Source: Flavobacterium sp. (lineage in GTDB: Bacteria; Bacteroidota; Bacteroidia; Flavobacteriales; Flavobacteriaceae). From it: 64,000 nt of DNA. Position numbers and translations under genes: made by a program. This document shows, in pieces, positions 24,363-33,157 of this stretch. Where the stretch lies: positions 62,001 through 126,000 of the forward strand of contig JADKHM010000004.1 in the NCBI GenBank assembly GCA_016721735.1. The letters run 5' to 3'. The notes under the pieces are model-generated. The model saw only the letters and a program-made list of their open reading frames with translations, made no database searches and was not told where the DNA came from. Numbering within the stretch: the stretch's first letter is position 1; each line of letters opens with the position of its first letter.

Positions 24363-25163
24363 ATGAATGAAACTCTAACAAGAGCACTTTCTGGCGTTTT
24401 ATATATTTTTATATTAGTCACCGCGACCTTGTTCTTAGACAGTTTCTTAGTCCTATTCGCTTTGCTGCTGATGTTAAGCGTCTATGAATACTGTGAACTT
24501 GTCAAACTTCAGAAAGCAATTCCAATTCTGATTGCACTCGTTTCGTACTATTTATTTACAAATTACTTTGTAGATGCTCGCATAGCTTCTATTTTAGTAG
24601 TTTGTTTTCTTGTCATTGCTATCAAGGCTTTGATGTACTTGTTTACGCGTGCAGATAACAAAATTAATTTAGTTGAAAAATATGGCTACTTGGTTGGTTA
24701 CATTATCATTCCATTCATTTTGCTTGGCAAATTGCCTTTCGTTGAAACACTTTTTAATCCAAAGATTGTCATCAGCTTATTTATTCTAATTTGGTTTAAT
24801 GATACGATGGCTTACGTAGTGGGAAAATCGATCGGAAAAACAAAATTATTTGAAAGAGTATCTCCTAAAAAAACAATTGAAGGTTTTCTTGGAGGACTTA
24901 TCTTTTCTGCATTGATTAGTATTTTTATAGCAAAGTACTACATTTATCAACCTGTTGCCCAGTGGATAATTATCGCTTTGATTGTTGGCATATTTGGCAC
25001 CTTAGGCGACTTAATCGAATCTAAATTCAAGAGAACTGCTGGAGTTAAAGATAGCGGGAAAATAATGCCCGGACACGGCGGAATTTTAGATCGTTTGGAT
25101 AGTATTATATTTGCGGGACCTTTTGTATTTTTGTTTTATCAAATCTTAAATTATGTTTCATAA
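24363..25163 (+). CDS. cdsA: phosphatidate cytidylyltransferase
   Basis: CdsA makes CDP-diacylglycerol from phosphatidate and CTP at the inner membrane, the branch point of phospholipid synthesis. The 266-residue product has about seven or eight membrane segments and ends with the family signature: SKFKRTAGVKDSG, KIMPGHGGILDRLDS, in which the Asp residues bind the metal and substrate. It starts 1 base after the LUD stop and overlaps psd by 11 bases, so translation is coupled to the next step's enzyme. Confidence 0.97.
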   Translation: MNETLTRALSGVLYIFILVTATLFLDSFLVLFALLLMLSVYEYCELVKLQKAIPILIALVSYYLFTNYFVDARIASILVVCFLVIAIKALMYLFTRADNKINLVEKYGYLVGYIIIPFILLGKLPFVETLFNPKIVISLFILIWFNDTMAYVVGKSIGKTKLFERVSPKKTIEGFLGGLIFSALISIFIAKYYIYQPVAQWIIIALIVGIFGTLGDLIESKFKRTAGVKDSGKIMPGHGGILDRLDSIIFAGPFVFLFYQILNYVS

Positions 25164-25803
25164 AGAAGGCGGAAAAATCATCCTTATTGCAACTACGCTA
25201 ACAGTAGTATTTTTGCTACTTGCAGATCATTTTATAACATTATTTTGGCTGAAGAAAACCGTGGAGCTTCTGATTTTGGCCTTTCTAATACTGATTCTGC
25301 AGTTCTTTAGAAATCCAAAAAGAGACGTTTCAATCAACGATAACCACGTGATTGCCCCAGTTGACGGAAAAGTAGTTGTTATCGAAGAAGTATTTGAAAG
25401 CGAATATTTCAAAGACAAAAGGTTGCAAGTTTCCATTTTTATGTCTCCGATAAATGTACATGTGACTCGCTATCCAGTCAACGGAAAAATAAACTTTAGC
25501 AAATACCATCCAGGAAAATACTTGGTAGCTTGGCATCCAAAGGCTAGTACTGAAAATGAACGAACAACTGTGGTAGTAGAAAATCGAATTTTTGGTGAAA
25601 TTCTTTACCGTCAAATAGCGGGAGCGTTGGCAAGAAGAATTGTCAATTATGCGGAAGAAGGAATGCAAGTCGTTCAAGGTACTGACGCGGGATTTATCAA
25701 ATTTGGCTCAAGAGTCGATTTGTTTTTGCCTCTAGGTACAAAAATAGACGTCGAACTCAACCAAAAAGCAATAGGAGGAAAAACCATCATCGCTTCAAAA
25801 TAA
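25153..25803 (+). CDS. psd: phosphatidylserine decarboxylase proenzyme
   Basis: Psd converts phosphatidylserine to phosphatidylethanolamine, the main phospholipid of these bacteria. The 216-residue protein is the short form (PSD-B type), with two N-terminal membrane segments (about 8-24 and 29-48). The proenzyme cuts itself between G185 and S186 in KFGSRVDLFLP, and the Ser becomes the pyruvoyl cofactor. Other conserved pieces are APVDGKVV and FMSPINVHVTRYPVNG. It overlaps cdsA by 11 bases and the acyl-CoA-binding gene by 1. Confidence 0.96.
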   Translation: MFHKEGGKIILIATTLTVVFLLLADHFITLFWLKKTVELLILAFLILILQFFRNPKRDVSINDNHVIAPVDGKVVVIEEVFESEYFKDKRLQVSIFMSPINVHVTRYPVNGKINFSKYHPGKYLVAWHPKASTENERTTVVVENRIFGEILYRQIAGALARRIVNYAEEGMQVVQGTDAGFIKFGSRVDLFLPLGTKIDVELNQKAIGGKTIIASK

Positions 25804-26075
25804 TGGATGATAAAGAACTAGATATTCGATTTCAAGAAGCTGTTGCGATCGCTGATACGATGTCGCAAGCTTCTTTACCACAAGACGTACAATTGCGCCT
25901 CTATGCCTATTATAAACAGGCAACCTTTGGCACTGTTGATCCGTTGTCTATTTCTGCTACTTATCATCTTAGAGATGCGTTCAAGACCAACGCTTGGATG
26001 CAAATTAGCCATCTTAGCGCTGATGAAGCCAAAGAACTTTATATCGAGGCAATTTTGTCACTCACAAAGAAATAA
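25803..26075 (+). CDS. acyl-CoA-binding protein
   Basis: The 90-residue product is a four-helix acyl-CoA-binding domain, with the family's LRLYAYYKQATFGTVD and the later KTNAWMQISHLSADEAKELYI. In eukaryotes such proteins carry long-chain acyl-CoA esters; bacterial copies are uncommon but known. The psd stop and this start share one base (TAATG), which places acyl-CoA handling directly in the phospholipid operon. It acts in the cytoplasm. The Trp and Tyr that line the CoA pocket are present. Confidence 0.93.
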   Translation: MDDKELDIRFQEAVAIADTMSQASLPQDVQLRLYAYYKQATFGTVDPLSISATYHLRDAFKTNAWMQISHLSADEAKELYIEAILSLTKK

Positions 26076-26080
26076 ATGCA

Positions 26081-26851
26081 ATGAAAAAAGAAACAGGATT
26101 TTTCTTCTGCTTACTTGTACTAACCTTAGTTTCCTGCAATAATAAAAAACTGACCGAAGTGGTTGAAGTTCCTCTTCCTTCTAAAGAGGAAAAAATGCTC
26201 ATCGGTAGTCCTGATGATGTAAAGGCAGACGAAGGAACCTTCGAGATGGTGAAACTACCATTCGGATACGAAGCCTTGGCACCAAATATAGATGCCCTTA
26301 CGATGGAGTTACATTACTCAAAACACTATTTGACGTATACAAACAACTTAAATAAAGCAATTGCAGGGACGGAACTAGATCAGCTTACTATTGAAGAAGT
26401 CTTAAAAAAACTAGATGTCAGTAATAGCGACTTGAGAAACAATGCTGGAGGATATTACAATCACAGTCTGTTTTGGGAAAATATCGCACCAAAATCTGGA
26501 GGGCAACCCAAAGATTCTCTAGCTGTGGCTATTAATCGAGATTTTGGATCATTTAATGAGTTCAAAAACCAATTTGATGATGCTGCCGCCAAGCAATTTG
26601 GTTCTGGATGGGCATGGTTGGTCACCGATAAAGCTGGCAAATTACAAATTACAAGCACATCCAATCAAGATAATCCATTGATGTCGAATGCGGTAATCAA
26701 AGGCACTCCAATTTTGGCGCTTGATGTATGGGAGCACGCGTATTATTTGAATTATCAATACAAACGGAAAAAGTATATCGACGCTTTTTATAAGGTTATC
26801 AATTGGAAAAAAGTTGCGGAACGTTACGAAGAAGCTATGAATGCTAAATAA
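26081..26851 (+). CDS. lipoprotein superoxide dismutase (Fe/Mn family)
   Basis: The enzyme turns superoxide into oxygen and hydrogen peroxide. The first residues MKKETGFFFCLLVLTLVSC form a lipoprotein signal with Cys19 in the lipobox LVSC, so the enzyme is anchored in the envelope rather than in the cytoplasm. The catalytic domain begins near residue 55 and shows metal ligands His in LHYSKHYL, His in YYNHSLFW, and Asp and His in DVWEHAYYLNYQ. Between them is FGSGWAWLV. The length of 256 exceeds the usual 200 because of the signal and linker. It lies 5 bases after the acyl-CoA-binding gene and ends the run. Confidence 0.95.
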   Translation: MKKETGFFFCLLVLTLVSCNNKKLTEVVEVPLPSKEEKMLIGSPDDVKADEGTFEMVKLPFGYEALAPNIDALTMELHYSKHYLTYTNNLNKAIAGTELDQLTIEEVLKKLDVSNSDLRNNAGGYYNHSLFWENIAPKSGGQPKDSLAVAINRDFGSFNEFKNQFDDAAAKQFGSGWAWLVTDKAGKLQITSTSNQDNPLMSNAVIKGTPILALDVWEHAYYLNYQYKRKKYIDAFYKVINWKKVAERYEEAMNAK

Positions 26852-26867
26852 ATGCATCTGTAAATAT

Positions 26868-26925
26868 AACACGAATTCCACTAATTTGCACAAATTAATC
26901 GGTGCCAATTAGTGGAATTTGTGTT
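26868..26925. repeat. intergenic palindrome, family 2, copy 3
   Basis: Arms starting AACACGAATTCCACTAATTT and ending AATTAGTGGAATTTGTGTT form an imperfect inverted repeat between the convergent ends of the superoxide dismutase and valS. It is related to the copies at 8507, 12202 and 52892. Confidence 0.85.
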
Positions 26926-26933
26926 CTTAGATA

Positions 26934-29567
26934 CTATTTCAAACTGGCTAGACTCTGCTCAATAGTAGCAATCTTTGCCAAAGCATCCGCTTCCTTCTTG
27001 CGTTCTATTTCGAGTACTTTTTCTGGTGCACCTGCAACAAATCGCTCATTTGATAATTTTGCTTGAACTGATTTTAGAAATCCTTGGGTGTATTTCAATT
27101 CTTCCGTCAGTTTTGCCAATTCTTCTTCCACATTAATCGAACCTGCAACTGGAATAAAATACTCATTCGATTTTACTCTAAACGTCAATGCTCCATTTAC
27201 TTTCTCCTCGATATATTCATACGAAGTAATATTTCCCATCTTCGTAATGACAGCATCAAAATGACTTGAAACCTTGTCATTATTGATCACTTTTAGATCA
27301 ATACTGTCTTTAAACGGAATATTTTTCTCTTTTCGAATTGTTCGAATTCCAGAAATCACTTCAATAGTGGTCTCAAAATCTGTTATCAATTGTTTGTTGA
27401 ACGGCTTTAGTTTCGGCCATTCTGAAACGATTAAAGCTTCTTCTGAAGTTCTTTCTGCGATATGTTGCCAAATTTCCTCTGTTAAGAATGGCATAAATGG
27501 ATGCAATAATTTCAAATTATTTTCGAGCATCGCAATCGCCGCATCAAATGTTACTTTATCAATGGGTTGCTGATAAGCTGGCTTGATCATTTCTAAAAAC
27601 CAAGAGCAGAAATCGTCCCATACCAATTTATAGATGGCCATTAAGGCATCGGAAATACGGTACTTTTCAAAATGATCTTCTATTTCGACTAATGTTTGTT
27701 GCAATTTCGCTTCATACCATTCGATCGCAACTTTAGAAGATTCAGGTTGCTCAATCTCTGATGAAACTTCCCAGCCTTTGATTAATCGGAAGGCATTCCA
27801 TATTTTGTTGGAGAATGCTTTTCCTTGATTGCACAATTCTTCGTCGAACATGATATCATTTCCGGCAGAAGCGCTCAGGAGCAGTCCAACGCGAACACCA
27901 TCGGCACCAAATTTATCAATCAAATCTAATGGATCTGGCGAATTCCCTAATGATTTCGACATTTTACGACGGTTTTTGTCGCGAACTAGTCCAGTTAGAT
28001 AAACATTGGTAAATGGTTTCTTTCCAGTATATTCATAACCCGCAATAATCATACGCGCAACCCAGAAAAACAAAATATCTGGACCCGTTACCAAGTCGTT
28101 AGTTGGATAGTAATATTTGAAATCTTCACTTTCTGGATCCATGATGCCACCAAAAACAGCCATTGGCCAAAGCCATGAGGAGAACCACGTATCTAAAGCA
28201 TCGGCGTCTTGTGTTAAATCTTTAGTGGTCAGTGCTGGATTGTTGGTCTTCTGTTTTGCTAAAACCAAAGCTTCATCGATGGATTCCGCCACTACAAAAT
28301 CTTCCGCTCCATCGCCATAGTAATACGCTGGAATTTGTTGTCCCCACCACAATTGACGAGAAATGTTCCAATCGCGGATATTTTCTAACCAATGACGGTA
28401 CGTATTTTCAAATTTCTTTGGATACAATTTGATTTCTTCATCAACCAAAACCGATTGAATGGCGGGCTTTACCAAGTCTTCCATTTTTAGAAACCATTGG
28501 TCAGACAAGCGAGGCTCGATGACTGCTTTTGTTCTTTCAGACGTTCCTACTTTATTCAGATGTATTTCAGTTTTGGCCAGTGCGCCAATTTTTTCCAATT
28601 CAATTGCAATAGCGTCACGAACCACAAAGCGATCTTGACCTTGGTAATGCAATCCAAAACTATTTAGTGTAGCATCATCGTTGAAAATATCGACAATTTC
28701 TAGGTTGTGCTTCTCCCCTAACGTTTTGTCATTCATATCGTGTGCGGGAGTAACTTTTAGGCAACCTGTTCCAAACTCGATGTCTACATACTCATCTTCG
28801 ATAATTGGAATTACGCGACCACAAATCGGCACGATGGCGCTTTTTCCTTTGAGATGCGTAAATCTTTCGTCATTTGGATTGATACAAATTGCAGTATCTC
28901 CAAAAATAGTTTCTGGACGTGTCGTTGCGATGGTTAGAAAGTCTTCGCTGCCTTCGATTTTATATGTAAGGAAATACAGTTTTCCTTGTTGTTCTTCATA
29001 AATTACTTCTTCATCAGACAAAGTTGTTTTGGCTTCTGGATCCCAGTTGACCATACGATAGCCGCGATAGATATATCCTTTGTTGTATAAATCAACAAAC
29101 GAGCGAATAACAGAAGCCGACATATCCGGATCCATGGTAAATTTGGTTCGATCCCAATCGCAAGAGCAGCCCAATTGTTTGAGCTGTTCTAGGATTACAC
29201 CACCATATTTGTCTGTCCAATCCCAAGCGTGTTTTAGGAATTCCTCGCGAGACAAATCGTTTTTGTTGATGCCTTCCGCTTTTAGTTTTGCCACTACTTT
29301 TGCTTCAGTTGCAATAGATGCGTGATCGGTACCTGGCACCCAACATGCATTGAAACCTTGAAGACGTGCACGACGAATCAATACGTCTTGAATCGTATTG
29401 TTGAGCATGTGTCCCATATGCAAAACTCCAGTTACGTTTGGTGGAGGAATAACAATGGTGTAAGGCGTTCTGTGGTCTGGCTTTGAATGAAAATAGTTGT
29501 TTTTCATCCAGTAGTCGTACCATTTTGGTTCTATCGTTTTGGCGTCAAATTGAGCTGATATTGTCAT
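26934..29567 (-). CDS. valS: valine--tRNA ligase
   Basis: ValRS charges tRNA-Val and edits mischarged threonine. The 877-residue product is a class I synthetase: the HIGH-like motif is HMGHMLNN in PPPNVTGVLHMGH, the editing (CP1) domain includes TTRPETIFGDTAI, and the KMSKS loop is KMSKSLGN. The anticodon-binding domain and the C-terminal coiled-coil arm (from about residue 815, with EEELAKLTEELKY) finish the protein. No domain is missing. It runs against the phospholipid operon and is divergent from the DUF1573 gene. Confidence 0.98.
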   Translation of the reverse strand: MTISAQFDAKTIEPKWYDYWMKNNYFHSKPDHRTPYTIVIPPPNVTGVLHMGHMLNNTIQDVLIRRARLQGFNACWVPGTDHASIATEAKVVAKLKAEGINKNDLSREEFLKHAWDWTDKYGGVILEQLKQLGCSCDWDRTKFTMDPDMSASVIRSFVDLYNKGYIYRGYRMVNWDPEAKTTLSDEEVIYEEQQGKLYFLTYKIEGSEDFLTIATTRPETIFGDTAICINPNDERFTHLKGKSAIVPICGRVIPIIEDEYVDIEFGTGCLKVTPAHDMNDKTLGEKHNLEIVDIFNDDATLNSFGLHYQGQDRFVVRDAIAIELEKIGALAKTEIHLNKVGTSERTKAVIEPRLSDQWFLKMEDLVKPAIQSVLVDEEIKLYPKKFENTYRHWLENIRDWNISRQLWWGQQIPAYYYGDGAEDFVVAESIDEALVLAKQKTNNPALTTKDLTQDADALDTWFSSWLWPMAVFGGIMDPESEDFKYYYPTNDLVTGPDILFFWVARMIIAGYEYTGKKPFTNVYLTGLVRDKNRRKMSKSLGNSPDPLDLIDKFGADGVRVGLLLSASAGNDIMFDEELCNQGKAFSNKIWNAFRLIKGWEVSSEIEQPESSKVAIEWYEAKLQQTLVEIEDHFEKYRISDALMAIYKLVWDDFCSWFLEMIKPAYQQPIDKVTFDAAIAMLENNLKLLHPFMPFLTEEIWQHIAERTSEEALIVSEWPKLKPFNKQLITDFETTIEVISGIRTIRKEKNIPFKDSIDLKVINNDKVSSHFDAVITKMGNITSYEYIEEKVNGALTFRVKSNEYFIPVAGSINVEEELAKLTEELKYTQGFLKSVQAKLSNERFVAGAPEKVLEIERKKEADALAKIATIEQSLASLK

Positions 29568-29647
29568 GTTGCGTTTATTTGTTGAATCTTTTAATTCTTG
29601 ACTTACTATATCTTCTGATTATTTCTAAATTATCTAATTATTCTAGA

Positions 29648-29727
29648 GCCCTAGCCCCGATTGTAACGGCATCCTTTTGTGGCGGGGTTCGCCGCAAAAG
29701 ATAGAGAGAAAAGCGGGAGAAAGCTAC
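29648..29727 (+). ncRNA. dispersed structured element, family 1, copy C (Flavo-1-like)
   Basis: The left end is GCCCTAGCCCCGAT and the right end AGCGGGAGAAAGCT. Here the outer stem pairs CCCG with CGGG instead of CCTG with CAGG. Between ATCCTTTT and AAAAGAT is the short hairpin GTGGCGGGGTTCGCCGC. It lies upstream of the DUF1573 promoter, so it would be transcribed separately. Confidence 0.68.
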
Positions 29728-29817
29728 TCACAAAAAATATAATTGAAACTGGTATGCTATTTGTAAGCCCTGCAAAAGTAAATAATTACGTCCTTATAAA
29801 AAATTAAGAATTAATTA

Positions 29818-29848
29818 TTTGCACATTTCAGAAAACAAAGTACATTTA
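29818..29848 (+). promoter_or_regulatory. promoter of the DUF1573 gene
   Basis: TTTG (29818-29821) is followed after 19 bases by TACATTTA (29841-29848), seven of eight positions of the Bacteroidota -7 consensus TAnnTTTG. The start codon lies 23 bases downstream. Confidence 0.65.
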
Positions 29849-29871
29849 CTCAACTTAAAAGTAACAAAAGA

Positions 29872-30309
29872 ATGAAAAAATTAATACTTGCATTTGCAAT
29901 TATAGGGTTCACGATGACAGCTGCCGCCCAAGGTGCTAAGATAGAGTTTGTTTCCAAAGACAACACGGTAGATTTTGGAAGTGTTTATAAAGAAGAGGAC
30001 AGTGGCATCAGAACTTTTGAGTTTAAGAATACTGGAGATGCGCCGTTAATTATTACGAATGTGCAATCGACTTGCGGTTGTACGGTGCCTTCGAAACCAA
30101 CAGAACCAATTATGCCGGGGAAATCTGGAAAAATAGACGTTAAGTATAATATGAATCCGGGGCCAATTCGAAAAACCATCACTGTCGAGTCGAATGCCAC
30201 AAATGTAGAAGGCGGACGAGTAGCCATCAAAATCAAAGGTGAAGTTTTGGTGAAAGAGGCGGTCAACGTCTTAGAAAAGAAAAAGGGAATTATGTCTAGC
30301 GACAATTAA
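29872..30309 (+). CDS. exported DUF1573 protein
   Basis: The 145-residue protein has a cleavable signal (MKKLILAFAIIGFTMTAAAQ) and then one DUF1573 domain, an immunoglobulin-like fold with FGSVYKEEDSGIRTFEFKNTGDAPLIITN, the conserved CGCTVP pair of cysteines, and GKIDVKYNMNPGP. DUF1573 proteins are very common in Bacteroidota; their function is unknown, and a role in envelope assembly is only a guess. A strong terminator follows, and a good promoter precedes it, so it is a single-gene unit. Confidence 0.92.
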   Translation: MKKLILAFAIIGFTMTAAAQGAKIEFVSKDNTVDFGSVYKEEDSGIRTFEFKNTGDAPLIITNVQSTCGCTVPSKPTEPIMPGKSGKIDVKYNMNPGPIRKTITVESNATNVEGGRVAIKIKGEVLVKEAVNVLEKKKGIMSSDN

Positions 30310-30314
30310 ATAGG

Positions 30315-30343
30315 AAGAGCTTCGAAATGAAGCTCTTTTTTTT
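30315..30343 (+). terminator. intrinsic terminator of the DUF1573 gene
   Basis: A 9-base perfect stem (AAGAGCTTC / GAAGCTCTT) with a 5-base loop is followed by a run of T. Confidence 0.92.
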
Positions 30344-30376
30344 GCGATAAAATTGCGTGTTAGAAAATTGCATTTC

Positions 30377-31699
30377 TCACAATATGCTTTTGAGTTGAAA
30401 TTTGAACTTGAGCGGTTTGCCATTTCGCTCGATGGTAAGATAGAGCCATTTTCCTTCCTCAGATTTTAGTAGATTATTGATATCTTGTAGTGAGTAGCGA
30501 TAGGCTTCGACACTGTCGATAGACACGAGGATATCTCCAACTTCCAATCCAGATGCTTCCGCTGGAGAATTTTTGCGAATACTTGCAATGGAAAATATTG
30601 GTTTTAGGATGAACTTTAGTTTGAAGTCATTTTGGGCATTATTTGCGGTGGGATCTGCGGTATTATCGAGGTTGACCGTTTGTAAGTTCATTGTTTCTTG
30701 CACCCATTGCACGCCGTCATTTTGTAATTCGATGCCACTCATATTGTACGAAAAAGGGTTATTAAAGGAACGGCTTTTTCTAAAATAAATGGATTGATTT
30801 GGATAATCGAAAATGAGATTAAAGCGTTTTAGGATTTCACCTCCGATAGAACCCACTCGATCAACTACCTTATTGACACTTTTGATAGAAACAGAGTCAG
30901 GAAAGGCCACGATTGGACTTTCAAACCGGAAGGATTGAATGGCAACACTTGGAATTTTTGCTCGGAAACCGTTAATATCTCCGCTAAAACCCTTTCCTAA
31001 ATAATCTTCAAAATTGATTTGGGGAATTTTGATGTTTTTCGATTGGTTTTCGAAAATCCACAGCGCGTCACTATTTCCAAGGTCTACCAGCAATTTCGAA
31101 GGAATTACCTCTTGATCAATCCGAATATTCGCCATGAGGTAAGGTTTATTTCTTTCAATGGTAATGGGAGAAGTGACATATTTTTTAAACTTCTTTCTCG
31201 CCTTATTTGCGTCTTCATAAACGATGATTTTCTTCTTGTCGTAATTGACTTCCACCAAATTGTTTTTAAAGAAATTGTATCCGATGATTCCATTAACTGG
31301 AATTCCGATGTGCGAAGAAAAATTAAAGCTTTGATCTAAAACAATATAAACGTCGTGATTTCTATCAACTAGACTCTTATATGACAAAATATTGTTGGAA
31401 GATCTTAATCCTTCGATTGGTTCGTTGCTTCCCAAACCTTTTAGTTTAATTTTCTGCACGCTGTGCATACTTACGGCTTCTTTATCATCTAAGGACAGTA
31501 AGATTGTTTGGTCGACACCAGAATCTAAAAGAAAATTAAGTGTTACACCATTTACTTCGAGTGGAATGAAAATTAGATTGTTTATCAACTGAAATGGAAT
31601 CGCAATCTTTTCTTTGTGATTTTCAAATTGAAATTCACCTTGACCAAACAATAAAGCTGGGCCACAAAGAAAAAATAAGATTGCACAGAAAATTCTCAT
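30377..31699 (-). CDS. exported retropepsin-like aspartyl protease with PDZ domain
   Basis: From the ATG at 31699 (MRIFCAILFFLCGPALLFGQ; 31714 is possible) the protein has 440 residues and a signal peptide. Two retropepsin-like lobes follow: the first has the catalytic-type LLDSGVDQTIL, the second LLVDLGNSDALW, with DLG where DSG or DTG is usual. A PDZ domain occupies about the last 90 residues (ASIRKNSPAEASGLEVGDILVSIDS). Related proteins are widespread in Bacteroidota, but their substrates are unknown. It probably works in the periplasm. The gene is divergent from the aminotransferase, with about 120 bases between them. Confidence 0.87.
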   Translation of the reverse strand: MRIFCAILFFLCGPALLFGQGEFQFENHKEKIAIPFQLINNLIFIPLEVNGVTLNFLLDSGVDQTILLSLDDKEAVSMHSVQKIKLKGLGSNEPIEGLRSSNNILSYKSLVDRNHDVYIVLDQSFNFSSHIGIPVNGIIGYNFFKNNLVEVNYDKKKIIVYEDANKARKKFKKYVTSPITIERNKPYLMANIRIDQEVIPSKLLVDLGNSDALWIFENQSKNIKIPQINFEDYLGKGFSGDINGFRAKIPSVAIQSFRFESPIVAFPDSVSIKSVNKVVDRVGSIGGEILKRFNLIFDYPNQSIYFRKSRSFNNPFSYNMSGIELQNDGVQWVQETMNLQTVNLDNTADPTANNAQNDFKLKFILKPIFSIASIRKNSPAEASGLEVGDILVSIDSVEAYRYSLQDINNLLKSEEGKWLYLTIERNGKPLKFKFQLKSIL

Positions 31700-31765
31700 A
31701 AATAATATTTCCATAAAATTAAGGAAAAAGGATGTTTCGAGTAGCAATAATATCAACTAAAACAA

Positions 31766-31796
31766 TTGGTGTACTCTTAAAAAATTCGCAAATTTG
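31766..31796 (+). promoter_or_regulatory. promoter of the aminotransferase gene
   Basis: TTG (31766-31768) and CAAATTTG (31789-31796) are 20 bases apart; the second matches TAnnTTTG at all defined positions but the first. The start codon is 23 bases downstream. CAAATTTG is its own complement, so it might serve both strands. Confidence 0.5.
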
Positions 31797-31819
31797 CAAT
31801 TCAAAAAAAACAATTCACC

Positions 31820-33013
31820 ATGCCAAGAATATCCAACAAAGGAAAGCAAATGCCAGAATCGCCAATTCGAAAGTTGGTTCCTTATTCTGATATTGCAAAA
31901 AAGAAAGGAAATAAAGTATATCACCTCAATATTGGACAGCCAGATATTAAAACGCCGGAAGTAGCGATGAATTCCATAAAAAATTTGGATATCAAAGTAC
32001 TCGAATACAGTCACTCTGCCGGATTTGAAAGCTACCGAACTAAATTGTCTCAATACTATAAAAACCACGGCTTACCGATAGATGTGGCCGATATCATTAT
32101 CACAACTGGTGGTTCCGAAGCGCTACTTTTTGCGATGGGAAGCACGATGGATCAGGGTGATGAAATCATTATTCCTGAACCGTTCTACGCCAACTACAAT
32201 GGTTTTTCTACTGCATCTGGAGTAAAAGTAGTTCCTGTGATTTCTACCATTGATACTGGTTTTGCCTTACCTCCTATTGCGGATTTCGAAAAATTAATTA
32301 CACCAAAAACCAAAGCCATTTTGATTTGTAATCCAGGAAATCCGACGGGCTATCTCTATTCTCAAGAAGAAATGATGCAATTGGCAGACTTAGTCAAAAA
32401 GCATGATTTGTTTTTGATTGCGGATGAAGTGTATCGCGAGTTTACTTACGACGGAGACATTCACTATTCTGTAATGAATATTCCAGGATTGGAGGAAAAT
32501 GCCATCATGATTGATTCTGTTTCCAAAAGATATAGTATGTGCGGCGCGCGTATTGGTTGTATTGTTTCTAAAAACAAAGAATTGATGGCTACGGCAATGA
32601 AGTTTGCGCAAGCGCGTCTTAGTCCACCAACCTTTGCACAAATCGCAAGCGAAGCGGCACTAGAAACGCCTCAAAGTTATTTCGACGAAGTCATCACAGA
32701 ATATCGCGATCGTCGTGATACTTTAATTGCCGAATTACAAAAAATTGAAGGCGTAAAAGTGGCGAAACCAAAAGGTGCCTTTTATTGCATTGCGCAATTG
32801 CCAGTTGATAATGCCGACAATTTCGCACAATGGCTTTTAGAGTCGTTTGATTTAAACAAAGAAACCGTGATGGTAGCGCCAGCGGCAGGTTTCTATTCAA
32901 CACCTGGTGTTGGCTTGAACGAAGTCCGTATCGCCTACGTTCTAAAGAAAGACGATTTGATTCGATCTGTTCAAATTCTTAAAGAGGCTATCAAAGTCTA
33001 TAATAAAAAGTAG
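31820..33013 (+). CDS. PLP-dependent aminotransferase (class I, aspartate-aminotransferase-like)
   Basis: The 397-residue enzyme moves amino groups between amino and keto acids with pyridoxal phosphate. The lysine that binds the cofactor is in SVSKRYSMCGARIG; NPGNPTG, ADEVYREF and the C-terminal NEVRIAYVL (with the substrate-binding Arg) are the other class I marks. The family is closest to aspartate or kynurenine-type aminotransferases; the exact substrate cannot be read. An element of family 1 and a bidirectional terminator lie downstream, and the giant surface protein is convergent. Confidence 0.93.
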   Translation: MPRISNKGKQMPESPIRKLVPYSDIAKKKGNKVYHLNIGQPDIKTPEVAMNSIKNLDIKVLEYSHSAGFESYRTKLSQYYKNHGLPIDVADIIITTGGSEALLFAMGSTMDQGDEIIIPEPFYANYNGFSTASGVKVVPVISTIDTGFALPPIADFEKLITPKTKAILICNPGNPTGYLYSQEEMMQLADLVKKHDLFLIADEVYREFTYDGDIHYSVMNIPGLEENAIMIDSVSKRYSMCGARIGCIVSKNKELMATAMKFAQARLSPPTFAQIASEAALETPQSYFDEVITEYRDRRDTLIAELQKIEGVKVAKPKGAFYCIAQLPVDNADNFAQWLLESFDLNKETVMVAPAAGFYSTPGVGLNEVRIAYVLKKDDLIRSVQILKEAIKVYNKK

Positions 33014-33088
33014 TTAGGAGCTAATTCCCGCTTTCGCCTTTATCTCTCCGCTGCGCTGCGAGGATATCGGCTTTATCGGGGCTAGGGC
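33014..33088 (-). ncRNA. dispersed structured element, family 1, copy D (Flavo-1-like)
   Basis: On the minus strand it reads GCCCTAGCCCCGAT, then ATATCC, a GC-rich hairpin, GATAAAGG, and AGCGGGAATTAGCTCCTAA. Like copy C it has the CCCG/CGGG form of the outer stem. It lies directly after the aminotransferase stop, beyond the terminator of the leftward surface-protein gene. Confidence 0.68.
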
Positions 33089-33117
33089 ACTCGATTTACA
33101 ACGAATATTTTATCTAA

Positions 33118-33150
33118 TAAAAAAGCAACTCTCACGAGTTGCTTTTTTTT
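33118..33150. terminator. bidirectional terminator between aminotransferase and giant surface protein
   Basis: The 11-base stem AAAAGCAACTC / GAGTTGCTTTT with a 4-base loop has a T run on the plus strand and one on the minus strand, so it can end both convergent transcripts. Confidence 0.9.
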
Positions 33151-33157
33151 GTGACTT

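Larger units (their letters stand above)
29568..29871. other. 304-base divergent intergenic region
   Basis: No gene is seen here. It holds the family 1 element copy C (29648-29727, rightward) and a good rightward promoter for the DUF1573 gene (29818-29848). A CAAAAGTA at 29772-29779 is a possible leftward -7 element (TACTTTTG) for valS, with no clear -33. The rest is AT-rich and without visible structure. Confidence 0.6.
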
